Source: Varunaivibrio sulfuroxidans | GTDB lineage: Bacteria > Pseudomonadota > Alphaproteobacteria > Rhodospirillales > Magnetovibrionaceae | Direction of reading: 5' to 3' | Assembly (NCBI RefSeq): GCF_029318635.1 | Contig: NZ_CP119676.1 | Location: forward strand, 2,493,001 to 2,557,000 | DNA length: 64,000 nucleotides | Shown: in pieces, positions 8,219-17,480 of the stretch | Numbering within the stretch: position 1 is the first letter of the stretch | Layout of the letters: each line of letters begins with the position of its first letter | Made by a program: the position numbers and the translations under genes | The notes under the pieces: generated by a model | Seen by the model: only the letters and a program-made list of their open reading frames with translations | What the model was told of the DNA's origin: nothing | The model's database searches: none

Positions 8219-9445
8219 TCAAAGGCTGCGCCGGACGATGGCGGCGATTTCCGCGTCGCTTAAGGCGACGGGATTTGTCTTCATGCTCGATCCTCGGCTG
8301 TTGGCGACAAGCCGCGCGATATCGTCCGGGCCCACGCCAAAATGGCCCAGACGGGGAATGTTCAAGGTTTCGGTCCACCCGCGCAGGGTAACGCACAGCG
8401 CCTCCAGGGGGTCGCCGGGGGGCGTGTCGTCTTCGCCACCGCCGATCAGCGTTCCGGCGCGGGCGTACAGGTCGAGGGCCGGGTTCTCCGGGTCGCGCTC
8501 GCGCAGGGCCTCGATATTTACCATCGTCGCCGCCGCCAGAACCGCCGCGCAGGCGACGCCATGGGGAATTTGAAAAAACGCGCCTAATGGCGCGGCCAGA
8601 CCGTGAACGGACCCGAGGCCGGTCTGCGCCAGGCAAATCCCCGAAATCATCGCGGCATAGGCGAGGCGCTGCAAGGCGTGGCTCCGCCGGGGCGTCGGCG
8701 TGTCGCCGTCGGCGCTTCGCCAGGCCGTCCATAAACCGTCATTGAAAGCCTCTAGTCCCGACCAGGCGAGCGCCCGTGTCATCACATTGGCGCGCGTCGA
8801 AACCAGCGATTCCAGAAGTTGGGTGAAGGCGTCCATGGCGTTGGCGGCGACGACGCTTTTCGGACACGAGAACAATAAATCCGGATCGACGATCGCCAGC
8901 CGCGCCACAAGGGCGTCGGACCGGAAGGATTTTTTAAACCCTTCCGGTCCGTGGCGACCGAGCACGGCGTTCTTGGTCGCCTCGCTACCGGTGCCCGCGG
9001 TGGTCGGCACGGCGATAAAGGGCAGGGCGGGGCCGCGGTAGGGTCGTTCGGGACCGACGCCTTCGAGAAAGTCCATCACGCTGTCGCCGCTCGTAAGCAG
9101 GCCGGCGATGGCCTTGGCCCCGTCCAAGGCGCTGCCGCCGCCGATGCCGACCACCGCCTCGACGCCGGCGCCCTTATATTGGCGTACGGCGTCGTCGATC
9201 AACTCGGGCGACGGCTCACCGGCAATCGCGAGTTGGAAATATTTAGCGCCGGATCTCGTCACTTCGGCCAGCAGCGGGGCGCAGTGCGGTCCCTCCATGA
9301 ACGATCGCCCCCCGGTGACGATCAAAACCCGCCGCCCCAGGGCCGCGATCTCGCCGGGCAATTGGGCGATGGTCCCCGCCCCGAACACGAGGCGCGGTAG
9401 ACGGGCGATGGTAAACGGCGGCAGAGGCGCGCGCGGGCTGGGCAT
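8219..9445 (-). CDS. Iron-containing (group III) alcohol dehydrogenase
   Basis: NAD(P)-dependent dehydrogenase of the Fe-ADH superfamily, 408 residues. The N-terminal dinucleotide-binding half contains GIGGGSALDGAKA and VPTTAGTGSE. The metal site is NAMDAFTQ, VHGLAAPLG and IPHG. The usual first His ligand in DALTH is Gln here, and the second His in VHxxAH is Ala. The ligands Asp, His (VHG) and His (PHG) remain. The Gln form occurs in a known subgroup, so activity is not excluded, but the metal may differ or bind weakly. Start ATG 9445 has GAAAGGTG upstream; the frame extends 22 codons further. The substrate cannot be deduced. Confidence 0.85.
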   Translation of the reverse strand: MPSPRAPLPPFTIARLPRLVFGAGTIAQLPGEIAALGRRVLIVTGGRSFMEGPHCAPLLAEVTRSGAKYFQLAIAGEPSPELIDDAVRQYKGAGVEAVVGIGGGSALDGAKAIAGLLTSGDSVMDFLEGVGPERPYRGPALPFIAVPTTAGTGSEATKNAVLGRHGPEGFKKSFRSDALVARLAIVDPDLLFSCPKSVVAANAMDAFTQLLESLVSTRANVMTRALAWSGLEAFNDGLWTAWRSADGDTPTPRRSHALQRLAYAAMISGICLAQTGLGSVHGLAAPLGAFFQIPHGVACAAVLAAATMVNIEALRERDPENPALDLYARAGTLIGGGEDDTPPGDPLEALCVTLRGWTETLNIPRLGHFGVGPDDIARLVANSRGSSMKTNPVALSDAEIAAIVRRSL

Positions 9446-9576
9446 GAGAACACCTTTCAGACGGGCGACCTTCCTCGGTGTGGCTAACGGGGGATGGGGC
9501 GCGAAGGTCATCGTACATCACCCCCCGGCGCGCCGAAAGCCCGTCGCTCGGTGTCGGACCGACAGGCGCGCGCGCC

Positions 9577-9622
9577 AAAAAAAGCCACCGTCCCGTCCGC
9601 ATCGGCGGCAGGTGACGGTGGC
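9577..9622 (-). terminator. Rho-independent terminator after tRNA-Gln
   Basis: On the minus strand GCCACCGTC pairs perfectly with GACGGTGGC across a 21-nt GC-rich loop and is followed by seven T. It begins 11 nt beyond the tRNA 3' CCA and separates the tRNA from the dehydrogenase gene. Confidence 0.9.
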
Positions 9623-9632
9623 ATGATCGGAT

Positions 9633-9707
9633 TGGCTGGGGCGGCAGGATTCGAACCTGCGAATGCCGCTACCAAAAAGCGGTGCCTTACCACTTGGCGA
9701 CGCCCCA
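9633..9707 (-). tRNA. tRNA-Gln (anticodon TTG)
   Basis: The minus strand folds as a full cloverleaf: acceptor TGGGGCG/CGCCCCA, anticodon stem CCGCT/AGCGG with loop TTTTGGT giving anticodon TTG, and a T arm with GGTTCGAATCC. Discriminator G is followed by an encoded CCA (9635-9633). TTG reads CAA/CAG glutamine codons. Confidence 0.96.
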
Positions 9708-9794
9708 CCAAGGAGAGCGCAACATAAGGGCAAATCGAGCGCGCCGCAAGCCGTCAATGCGCAAAAAAAACGATCACCCGACGGGCACGGAAAA

Positions 9795-10685
9795 TCACGG
9801 TGCGGGGCGGCTCAACGTTCCGGTGTCGCAGATCAGGGAACCGGTCTTAACCCACCATCCGGGGTGGTCTTTATCCAGGGCCATGGTTGTCTGAATGGCG
9901 GCGTCGGCGGTGTCGAACAGGGCGAAACAGGTCGCCCCGCTGCCCGACATCCGGGCGAGACGGCAGCCTGGTCGGTCTTTCAGCGCCTTCAGGACATCGC
10001 CAATCACCGGGGCCATCGTCAATGCGGAGACGTGCAGGTCGTTGGTGCGCTCGGCTAAAATGGCGGCCAGCTCGGCGCCGTCGGCGGGGGCGTAATCGAA
10101 GCGGTTGGGTCTGGAAAAATCGCCCTCCCGTGCGGCGAAAACGGTGGGCGTGGACAGCGGGACACCGGGATTGACCAGAACCACCCAGCTTTCGGGCAAT
10201 TTCGGCGCGGGGGTCAGTTCTTCGCCGATGCCGCCGACGAAACAGGCCTGCCCGGCCAGGCATACGGGAACGTCGGCGCCCAGTTTTAGCGCCAGCGCCA
10301 TCAGTTCGTCGTCGGCGGGGGCGTCTTTCCACAATTGCATCAGGGCCGATAGGGTGGCCGCCGCGTCCGCCGAGCCGCCGCCCAGGCCGCTGGCCACCGG
10401 CAGGCGCTTGACCAAGGTGATCTTGGCCCCCATCGGCGCTTCCAGCTTTTCGCGCAGCGCCAGCGCGGCCTGCAGAACGATGTTCTCCTCGCCGTGCGGA
10501 ACGTCATCTTTGAACGGTCCCTCGATGTCCAGCGTCAGGCCCCGGCTTTCTTCGACCCGGATCATGTCCTGAATGCCCGCGAAGGCGACCAGCGAATCGA
10601 GCGTATGATAGCCGTCCGGGCGTCGCCCCGTGACGTGAAGATAGAGGTTGAGTTTGGCCGGTGCGGCGACGGTGAGGGCGCTCAT
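9795..10685 (-). CDS. ispE: 4-diphosphocytidyl-2-C-methyl-D-erythritol kinase
   Basis: GHMP kinase of the non-mevalonate (MEP) isoprenoid pathway; it phosphorylates CDP-methylerythritol with ATP. The 296-residue product has the N-terminal APAKLNLYLHVTGRRPDGYH signature, the ATP-binding loop LPVASGLGGGSADAAA near residue 93, LGADVPVCL, and the C-terminal GHMP motif RMSGSGATCFALF. The ATG overlaps the stop of the upstream TPR gene (ATGA), so the two are probably translationally coupled. The frame continues upstream but only as a shadow of the TPR gene. Confidence 0.96.
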   Translation of the reverse strand: MSALTVAAPAKLNLYLHVTGRRPDGYHTLDSLVAFAGIQDMIRVEESRGLTLDIEGPFKDDVPHGEENIVLQAALALREKLEAPMGAKITLVKRLPVASGLGGGSADAAATLSALMQLWKDAPADDELMALALKLGADVPVCLAGQACFVGGIGEELTPAPKLPESWVVLVNPGVPLSTPTVFAAREGDFSRPNRFDYAPADGAELAAILAERTNDLHVSALTMAPVIGDVLKALKDRPGCRLARMSGSGATCFALFDTADAAIQTTMALDKDHPGWWVKTGSLICDTGTLSRPAP

Positions 10686-12511
10686 ATGGATGGAGCCTCC
10701 GGCTTGACGTCGCCCGGCGCGTCGGTCTTGGAGGATGATTTGGGGGACAGTTTGGGGGTGGCGTTTCTGGGAACCTTGTGCGGGGGAAGGCCGTTTTTCA
10801 GTTTGTTTTCGATGGATTTTTTCAAGGCGGCGTCGGCGCCGAAAAATAAGGCGTGGTTCCATTGAAAACGCGCTTCCTGGCGTCGGCCCACTTGCCAATA
10901 GACATCGCCCAGGTGGTCGTTGATCACGGGGTCTTCGGGAACCAGAAGCACGGCGCGTTCCATCTCTCGGACGGCCTCGGCGTAATGTCCGATCCGATAC
11001 AGCCCCCAACCCAGGCTATCGACAATATAACCGTCACGTGGGCGTAAAAGTACGGCCTGACGGACCATCTCCAGGGCGCGATCGAGATGCTCGCCCTGTT
11101 CCATCCACGAATACCCCAAATAGTTGAGTACATTGGGCTGATTGGGGTTGAGTGACAGCGCCTTTAGCAGGTCGGCTTCGGCGCGCGGCCATTGCTTGGC
11201 CTGTTCCAGGGCGACGCCGCGTGCATAATACAGCGACCAGGATCGCTCGTCGGGGTTTTTGATCCGTGCAAAGGCCCGGTCGTAGGCGTTCACCGCCTCT
11301 GAGAAACGCCCGGCGTGGCGCAGAATGTCGCCCATCTGAATCAAGGGGGCGGGTCTATCGGGATAGGCCTTAGCCTGCGCTTCGAGCAGCTTGAGGGCGT
11401 TTTTGATTTGCCCCAGGGCGTTGAGATTGTCCGCCATCCGTAATTTGGCGTCCCAGGCGAAGGCCGACGCCGGGTCGATTTGGCGGTAGACGGCGTTCGC
11501 CGCTTGGATTTGCCCCTCTTGCTCGTAAATATCGGCGAGTAAAATTTGTGCGGCGGGAAAATGCGGGCGTGCAACCAACGCCATGCGGGCGAAATCCAGC
11601 GCCGGTTCATTGACGTGATCGCGGCGCAGCGAACTGGCGATCCCGAATAGCCCCTCGGCAAGGCCGTCCGTGGCGTTTCTGATCGCCGGCGCGGGTTTGC
11701 GCCCGCTTTTCAAACGCGCCATGGCGTCGTCAAGTAGGTATCCCGACCGGCTCTGCGTGATGTAGTTTTGGTACACGCGGCGCGCCTGGTTGGGCTTTCC
11801 CGCCCGTTCATAAAGGTTGCCTAAAATGATCGTGGTGCGGTAGCTGGGGCCGTCCTCGCCGTTATTTGCTTGTTCGAGTAATTTTTCCGCCTTGTCCTGG
11901 TGCCCCCACAAAGCCTGGATCATGCCTTCGTGCATGGCGTACAGGGGCTGGATGTCTTTTTTCTTCGACAGCGGGCGGAGCGCCTTCAACGCGCCGTCGT
12001 AATCCTTGCTTGCGACCTTGATCCAGGCGCGAATCAAGGGGCGCAAATACATATGCAGGCCTTGACTCGGGAGACCCGATAATATGGCGTCGGCTTGCTT
12101 CATGCGCCCCTTGACGAGATCATCGACGGGAACCAGATACGCCTCGTAGGCGACATTGATATGGTTTTTAAGGAGGAGGCGCGCGAACGCGGTCGCCTGA
12201 TTCATGTCGCCGCCCGACAGGTTGAGGACATAGAGCAATTTCCACAAATAAACGTCGTCGGGTCTTTGTTTAGCAATGGTCTGAAAATAGTCGATCGCGC
12301 GTGGGATATCTCCGCGCGCGTTGGCGTGCATGCCTGAAAGATAATTGCCACTGATCGAGGCCGCCGGGATAAACGCCGGTTGCTCGTGCGCCGTCGTCGT
12401 GCCCGCCGATGCGCATGCCGCGAGGACCAACAGGGCAGGGGCGATGATCGCGGCGCGGCCAAAACGGCGCGGCTGTTTTTTCGATGGGAATATCGAGCGC
12501 GGAGTCGGCAT
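10682..12511 (-). CDS. TPR-repeat lipoprotein
   Basis: A 609-residue secreted lipoprotein composed mostly of tetratricopeptide repeats. It starts with a lipoprotein signal peptide: basic n-region, hydrophobic AAIIAPALLVLAAC and a lipobox LAAC. At least ten TPR-like helical pairs follow, the clearest being about residues 330-540 (for example LNYLGYSWMEQGEHLDRAL and DSLGWGLYRIGHYAEAV). Alphaproteobacterial homologues commonly precede ispE. The start ATG 12511 (AAGAG upstream) places the signal peptide best; the frame stays open to a TTG at 12571. It is likely an envelope scaffold or assembly factor, with no specific role deducible. Confidence 0.85.
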   Translation of the reverse strand: MPTPRSIFPSKKQPRRFGRAAIIAPALLVLAACASAGTTTAHEQPAFIPAASISGNYLSGMHANARGDIPRAIDYFQTIAKQRPDDVYLWKLLYVLNLSGGDMNQATAFARLLLKNHINVAYEAYLVPVDDLVKGRMKQADAILSGLPSQGLHMYLRPLIRAWIKVASKDYDGALKALRPLSKKKDIQPLYAMHEGMIQALWGHQDKAEKLLEQANNGEDGPSYRTTIILGNLYERAGKPNQARRVYQNYITQSRSGYLLDDAMARLKSGRKPAPAIRNATDGLAEGLFGIASSLRRDHVNEPALDFARMALVARPHFPAAQILLADIYEQEGQIQAANAVYRQIDPASAFAWDAKLRMADNLNALGQIKNALKLLEAQAKAYPDRPAPLIQMGDILRHAGRFSEAVNAYDRAFARIKNPDERSWSLYYARGVALEQAKQWPRAEADLLKALSLNPNQPNVLNYLGYSWMEQGEHLDRALEMVRQAVLLRPRDGYIVDSLGWGLYRIGHYAEAVREMERAVLLVPEDPVINDHLGDVYWQVGRRQEARFQWNHALFFGADAALKKSIENKLKNGLPPHKVPRNATPKLSPKSSSKTDAPGDVKPEAPSI

Positions 12512-12691
12512 GAGGTAACTCTTTTTCTGAGGCATGCGGCGAGGGGCCTGTTTCCTGTGGAAAAAATCCAAAATGCAAGGGTGCGGAACATGGGACGGTC
12601 CGCACCCGTCGGAGTGTAGCGATAAGCTGGGCGGCTTACAAATCGGAACTGAGTCGCATCGGCGTCCTCGGCGGCGACCTTTCCGCTCTGC

Positions 12692-14329
12692 TCACATGTT
12701 GGGGTAATTCGGCCCTCCGCCGCCCTCGGGCGCGCGCCAGGTGATATTTTGCGTCGGATCCTTGATATCGCAGGTTTTACAGTGCAGGCAGTTTTGGGCG
12801 TTGATCTGCAACCGTTTTCGCCCTGCGCCGTCCGGTTCGGGGTCGAGAAATTCATACACCCCGGCGGGGCAATAGCGGCTTTCCGGCCCGTCGTAGAGGG
12901 CGAGATTGACGTCGATCGGCGTCGCGTCGTCGTTTAGGCGCAGGTGGCAGGGCTGATTTTCTTCATGGTTGGTGTTGGAGATGAACACCGAGGACAATTT
13001 GTCGAAACTGACTTTCCCGTCGGGTTTGGGATAATCGATCTTGTGCGCCTGCGCCGCCGGCTTTAGGGCTTTGTGGTCTTCTCGGTGTGTGAAGGTCCAC
13101 GGCGCGCGGCCGCGCAGCACATAGGTGTCGATCGCCGAATAGGCGATTCCCGGCCACAGTCCCTTGTGGAAGGCCGGGCGGATGTTGCGTGCACGGTACA
13201 GTTCGGTCCATACCCAACTTTTTTTCAGGGTTCTCGGATAATTTTCGAGGATCGCCGGCGCGCCGTCATCCAGGCCCTGGAAAACCGCCTTCGCCGCCTC
13301 CAGCGCCGATTTCATCGCGGTGTGCGAGCCTTTGATGCGCGGCACGTTCATGAACCCCGCCGCCGCCCCGATCAGCGCTCCGCCGGGGAAAATCAGCTTG
13401 GGAATCGACTGGAACCCGCCTTCGTTCAGCGCGCGCGCGCCGTATGCGATCCGCTTTGCGTCTTCGAAAAGCGGGCGGATCGCCGGATGGGTCTTGAAAC
13501 GTTGCATTTCGTCGAATGGGCTCAGATACGGATTGGCGTAATCCAGCCCGACGATCAGCCCGACGGCGACTTGATTATTTTCAAGATGGTAGATGAACGA
13601 CCCGCCGTAGGTGTCGCTTTGCAACGGCCAGCCGACGGTGTGCGTAATCGCGCCGGGGCGGTGCTTGTCCGGGGCGACTTCCCACAATTCCTTGACGCCC
13701 AACCCGTAGGTCTGCGGCGCGCGCCCGTGGGCGAGGCTGAAATGGGCGATAATTTGCCCGCTGAGCGAGCCTCGGCACCCTTCGGCGAACAGGGTGTAAC
13801 GGGCGTGCAGTTCGACGCCCGGTTCGAAATGTGGACCCGGCGTCCCGTCGGCGTTTCGTCCCATGTCCGTGGTCGCGACCCCCTTCAGCCGTCCATCGGC
13901 GTCGAACAAATTTTCCCCGGCGCTGAAGCCGGGGAAAATTTCGACCCCCAGCGCTTCGCCCTGCCGGGCCAGCCAACGGGCCAAATTGCCCATGCTGATG
14001 ACATAGTTGCCGTGATTGCGCATCTGCGGCGGGGTCGGCAAGCCGACCGCCTTGGTCGGGGTAAGGTATTGAAAACGGTCTTCTGTGGCGGGGGTGTTCA
14101 GCGGCGCGCCCATCTCGCGCCAGTCGGGAAACAGTTCTTCCAGCGCGATCGGATCGAAGACCGCCCCGGACAGAACATGGGCGCCGACCTCCGAGCCTTT
14201 TTCGAGCACGCAAACCGAAACATCTCGACCGGCCTTGCCCGCCAGTTGCTTGATGTGAATGGCCGCCGTCAGCCCGGCGACGCCCGCCCCGACGACGACG
14301 ACGTCAAATTCCATCGCTTCGCGTTCCAT
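12692..14329 (-). CDS. Electron-transfer flavoprotein-ubiquinone oxidoreductase
   Basis: Membrane-associated FAD and 4Fe-4S enzyme that passes electrons from reduced ETF to ubiquinone. The 545-residue product has an N-terminal FAD motif VVVVGAGVAGLTAAI, a middle quinone-binding region (GAAAGFMNVPRIKGSH), and a C-terminal ferredoxin-like domain with CPAGVYEF and CLHCKTCDIKDPTQNI supplying the cluster cysteines. The start ATG 14329 has GGAGG 5 nt upstream. It is the partner of EtfAB encoded at 27.6-29.3 kb and links methylsuccinyl-CoA dehydrogenase and other acyl-CoA dehydrogenases to respiration. Confidence 0.96.
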   Translation of the reverse strand: MEREAMEFDVVVVGAGVAGLTAAIHIKQLAGKAGRDVSVCVLEKGSEVGAHVLSGAVFDPIALEELFPDWREMGAPLNTPATEDRFQYLTPTKAVGLPTPPQMRNHGNYVISMGNLARWLARQGEALGVEIFPGFSAGENLFDADGRLKGVATTDMGRNADGTPGPHFEPGVELHARYTLFAEGCRGSLSGQIIAHFSLAHGRAPQTYGLGVKELWEVAPDKHRPGAITHTVGWPLQSDTYGGSFIYHLENNQVAVGLIVGLDYANPYLSPFDEMQRFKTHPAIRPLFEDAKRIAYGARALNEGGFQSIPKLIFPGGALIGAAAGFMNVPRIKGSHTAMKSALEAAKAVFQGLDDGAPAILENYPRTLKKSWVWTELYRARNIRPAFHKGLWPGIAYSAIDTYVLRGRAPWTFTHREDHKALKPAAQAHKIDYPKPDGKVSFDKLSSVFISNTNHEENQPCHLRLNDDATPIDVNLALYDGPESRYCPAGVYEFLDPEPDGAGRKRLQINAQNCLHCKTCDIKDPTQNITWRAPEGGGGPNYPNM

Positions 14330-14536
14330 CGTTTCCTCCGCCTGTCGCCGCGCCCGCCGATGCTTGGACCGGGCGTTCGTTGTTTTTATGATGCAACCGA
14401 TTTAACAGGATGGGGCATTATGCTGCAACCGCGAAATCCTTGCCGAGGCGACCCGCTTTGATGTGCGCTTGTTTGTGCGCTTGTTATTGAGGGTAGAAGG
14501 CTCGCGAAGTCGCTTTGGCCATGATACCATGGTCCT

Positions 14537-15478
14537 ATGCGCACAATGGCCCCTCCCGAAAATTCTTCCGGCGCGATGTTCGGCGAAGACATGATGTCCG
14601 ACGAGGATGTTTTGCGTTGGTACGTCTTGGCCGGCGTTGACGAGACGATCGACGACGCCGCTCATGACCGTTTCGCCGAGGCGTTGTCTGGACGGGGCGA
14701 ACCCGGACGGCGCGTCTATCGCTCGGAGAGCCAGGCCTCGGCGATGCCCCTTGCGTCGTCGTCCCCGCCGTCCCCGCCGCCGTCGTCCACTTTCGATCCG
14801 TCGGTTTCCGCGCCACAAATGCAAGGGGGGGGCCGGGGGTCGATTCCGGGCGCCGACGCGTCGGTAAAAAGCGCCGTCGCCTTGGCGCGTGCGGCTGAAA
14901 CCCTGGAGGCGTTGCGCGCGGCGGTGACCGATTTCGACGGCTGCCCCTTAAAGAGGACGGCAATGTCAACGGTGTTCGGCGACGGCGCGCCCGATGCCAA
15001 GTTGGTGTTGATCGGCGAGGCCCCGGGTGCGGACGAGGACCGCCAGGGCGTCCCCTTCGTCGGCGCCAGTGGACAGTTGCTCGATCGTATGCTGGCGTCG
15101 ATCGGCTTGGACCGAAGCACGGTGTTTATTTCCAACACCGTGTTCTGGCGCCCCCCCGGTAACCGCACGCCGACGTCATCGGAAATCGCGGTATGCCAGC
15201 CCTTTGTCGAACGCCTGATCGAGTTGATCGATCCCCGAATCCTGGTTACGGTGGGGGGGCCCGCGAGTCATTCCCTATTGGCGCAGAAAGGCGGAATGAG
15301 CCGCTTACGTGGGCGCTGGTTCACCTTTTCGACGCCGCGCCTGGGACACCCCGTTCCCGCTACCGCGATTTTTCATCCGGCGTATTTGCTGCGCTCGCCG
15401 GAACAAAAACGCTTGGCATGGCGCGATTTATTAGCGATTCGCGAAAAACTCGAACACGAAGAATCGGCCCCGTCGTGA
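14537..15478 (+). CDS. Family 4-like uracil-DNA glycosylase with incomplete Fe-S ligand set
   Basis: Base-excision repair enzyme that removes uracil from DNA. After a variable Ser/Pro-rich N-terminal 110 residues the catalytic core shows GEAPGADEDRQGVPFVG and the second active-site motif HPAYLLR. By my recall-based alignment with the classic thermophile family 4 enzyme, two of the four cluster cysteines are replaced: the first by Phe (FDGCPL keeps only one Cys) and the third by Trp (VFWRPP). The Cys of AVCQPF remains. An intact 4Fe-4S cluster is therefore unlikely. Similar Trp-containing sequences are usual in alphaproteobacteria. The ATG 14537 has no strong Shine-Dalgarno; ATG 14546 is possible. 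Confidence 0.85.
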   Translation: MRTMAPPENSSGAMFGEDMMSDEDVLRWYVLAGVDETIDDAAHDRFAEALSGRGEPGRRVYRSESQASAMPLASSSPPSPPPSSTFDPSVSAPQMQGGGRGSIPGADASVKSAVALARAAETLEALRAAVTDFDGCPLKRTAMSTVFGDGAPDAKLVLIGEAPGADEDRQGVPFVGASGQLLDRMLASIGLDRSTVFISNTVFWRPPGNRTPTSSEIAVCQPFVERLIELIDPRILVTVGGPASHSLLAQKGGMSRLRGRWFTFSTPRLGHPVPATAIFHPAYLLRSPEQKRLAWRDLLAIREKLEHEESAPS

Positions 15479-15623
15479 ACCCGCGCCAGCGTCTTCCCCC
15501 GAACATCGCCGAGGTTGTCAGCGCTTGCGGCATCGCCTATAAATCGAGACGAGTTCGAAAAATATTTTTTTAGGGAAAATTCCGCTGTCGTTCGATTGTC
15601 TCTCACGGAAAATATGCGCGACG

Positions 15624-17480
15624 TTGGTGCTGGCTTTCGCCCTTGGCGGAGGGGCCGCGCGCGCCTACGCCCTGGACCGCACGCCTGTTCAGGGGCAGGG
15701 CGATGCGTCGGCGTTCGCCGGCGACCTTCAGGCAGGCTTTGACGCCGCACTTTCTTCTTCTCAAATCGGCGGCGTTCCGAAAAGTTCCCATGCCGAGCTT
15801 CCCTCGGTTCTCGGCGCCGCCGATGTGGGGCGTTATCGGCGAATTTTCGCCGTGCAGGAGGCTGGTGATTGGAAAACCGCCGATCGCTTGATCGCCAAGC
15901 TCGATGACCGGGTGTTAATGGGGCATGTCCTGGCGCAACGCTATTTGCACCCGACTAAATATCGCTCCCACTATAAAGAATTGAAACGCTGGCTGGCGCG
16001 ATACGCCGATCTTCCCGAGGCCGACCGAATTTATAAGCTGGCGCTCAGGCGTAAGCCGAGGAATTGGCGCGCGCCAAACCGGCCAAAGGGCGTTCCTGCG
16101 CTGCGCCCGGTCAAGGATGTCGGTGCGTCGCGTGGGCAGGCGGCGCGAACGTACGCGCGCAACTTGACCTATACCGGATCGCGCAGGGTGCGCGCCTACA
16201 AACGTAAAATACGCAGTCTGCTGCGTAGCGGCTGGACGAAGTCAACAAAGCGCTTGATCGAAAGCAAGGCCGTGCGGCGGGCTTTTTCCTCCGCCGACAT
16301 GGATTGGGCGCGCGCCCGTCTGGCGCAAGGCTACTTCAGCGCCGGGCGCGATAGCTGGGCCTTGCAATGGGCCGAAAAGGCGGCGCGACGCTCTGGCGAC
16401 AAGGTGCCCGACGCCCATTGGTTCGCGGGTCTGGCGGCGTGGCGACTGGGCAAGTTTCAAATTGCGGCGGATCACTTCGAACAAGCCGCCAAGTTTGAAG
16501 ATTCGCCATGGACGGTCGCCGCTGCGGCGTTCTGGGCGGCGCGGGCGAACTTGGTGGCCCGTCGGCCCGGGCGGGTCGAAGATTATCTGCGTGAGGCGAG
16601 CGCGCAAGGGCATACCTTTTACGGAATTTTGGCGCGCCGGGTGCTTGGTCTTCCCTTGGGGTTCGACTGGTCGGTGCCGGCATTGAGCGGGGATGTCCGC
16701 GCGCGTCTTATCGCCAACCCCGGCGCGCGCCGGGCTCTCGCTCTTTTAGAGGTGGGTGACGCGGCGCGCGCGGGGCGCGAACTTTTGCTCGCCGCCGCCC
16801 GCGGTGGCGACGCGCTGGCCAAGGATGTCATGGCGCTGGCGGTACGCGCCGATATGGCTTCGCTGGCGGTGCGGCTGTCCTCGGCTTTGTATCCATCCGG
16901 TGGCGGCTATGACGGGGCGGCCTACCCGGTGCCCTATTGGCGGCCCGAAGGTGGGTTCCAAGTCGATCGGGCGTTGATTTACGCCTTGGTGCGCCAGGAA
17001 TCGCGCTTTAATCCACGCGCCAAAAGTTCCGCCGGCGCGCGCGGCCTGATGCAACTGATGCCGGGAACCGCAAGCTTCATCGCCGGCGACGGAGGCTATC
17101 GACGGAGCAAGCGCAAACACCTGTTCAGCCCCGAGCGCAATTTGAAATTAGGACAAAGCTATGTCGAGTTTCTTTTGTCCGACAGTAAAATCAACGGTGA
17201 CCTTTTCTTGATGGCGGCGGCCTGGAACGGGGGGCCGGGGAATCTCAACAAGTGGCGGCGCAACACCGACGACATGGACGACGCGCTTTTTTTCATCGAA
17301 AGCATTCCGTCCCGTGAAACGCGGGATTTTATCGAACGGGTGCACGCCAACCTGTGGGCTTATCGCGATCGCCTGGGCCAGCCCTCGCCCTCGCTTGACG
17401 CCCTTGCCGCCGGAAGGTGGCCGGTTTACACGGCCTTGGGACAACAATCTGTAGTGGTGGCGGAAAATGTCAAAAATTGA
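15624..17480 (+). CDS. slt: Soluble lytic murein transglycosylase (Slt70 type)
   Basis: Periplasmic muramidase that cleaves peptidoglycan with formation of 1,6-anhydroMurNAc. An alpha-superhelical region (about residues 50-400) precedes the C-terminal SLT domain: VRQESRFNPRAKSSAGARG with catalytic Glu, LMQLMPGTA, and AAAWNGGPGNLNKW. The N-terminal signal peptide is clear (RKICATLVLAFALGGG), but its basic residues lie upstream of the first TTG/GTG codons at 15624/15627. The frame is open from 15543 with no ATG, so the true start may be a non-standard codon such as CTG 15585, preceded by AGGGA. The end overlaps moaB by 14 bp. Confidence 0.9.
   Translation: MVLAFALGGGAARAYALDRTPVQGQGDASAFAGDLQAGFDAALSSSQIGGVPKSSHAELPSVLGAADVGRYRRIFAVQEAGDWKTADRLIAKLDDRVLMGHVLAQRYLHPTKYRSHYKELKRWLARYADLPEADRIYKLALRRKPRNWRAPNRPKGVPALRPVKDVGASRGQAARTYARNLTYTGSRRVRAYKRKIRSLLRSGWTKSTKRLIESKAVRRAFSSADMDWARARLAQGYFSAGRDSWALQWAEKAARRSGDKVPDAHWFAGLAAWRLGKFQIAADHFEQAAKFEDSPWTVAAAAFWAARANLVARRPGRVEDYLREASAQGHTFYGILARRVLGLPLGFDWSVPALSGDVRARLIANPGARRALALLEVGDAARAGRELLLAAARGGDALAKDVMALAVRADMASLAVRLSSALYPSGGGYDGAAYPVPYWRPEGGFQVDRALIYALVRQESRFNPRAKSSAGARGLMQLMPGTASFIAGDGGYRRSKRKHLFSPERNLKLGQSYVEFLLSDSKINGDLFLMAAAWNGGPGNLNKWRRNTDDMDDALFFIESIPSRETRDFIERVHANLWAYRDRLGQPSPSLDALAAGRWPVYTALGQQSVVVAENVKN

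Noticed and set aside
13073-14461. 462-residue rightward ORF
   Set aside because: Antisense to the ETF-quinone oxidoreductase gene with its conserved FAD and Fe-S motifs.
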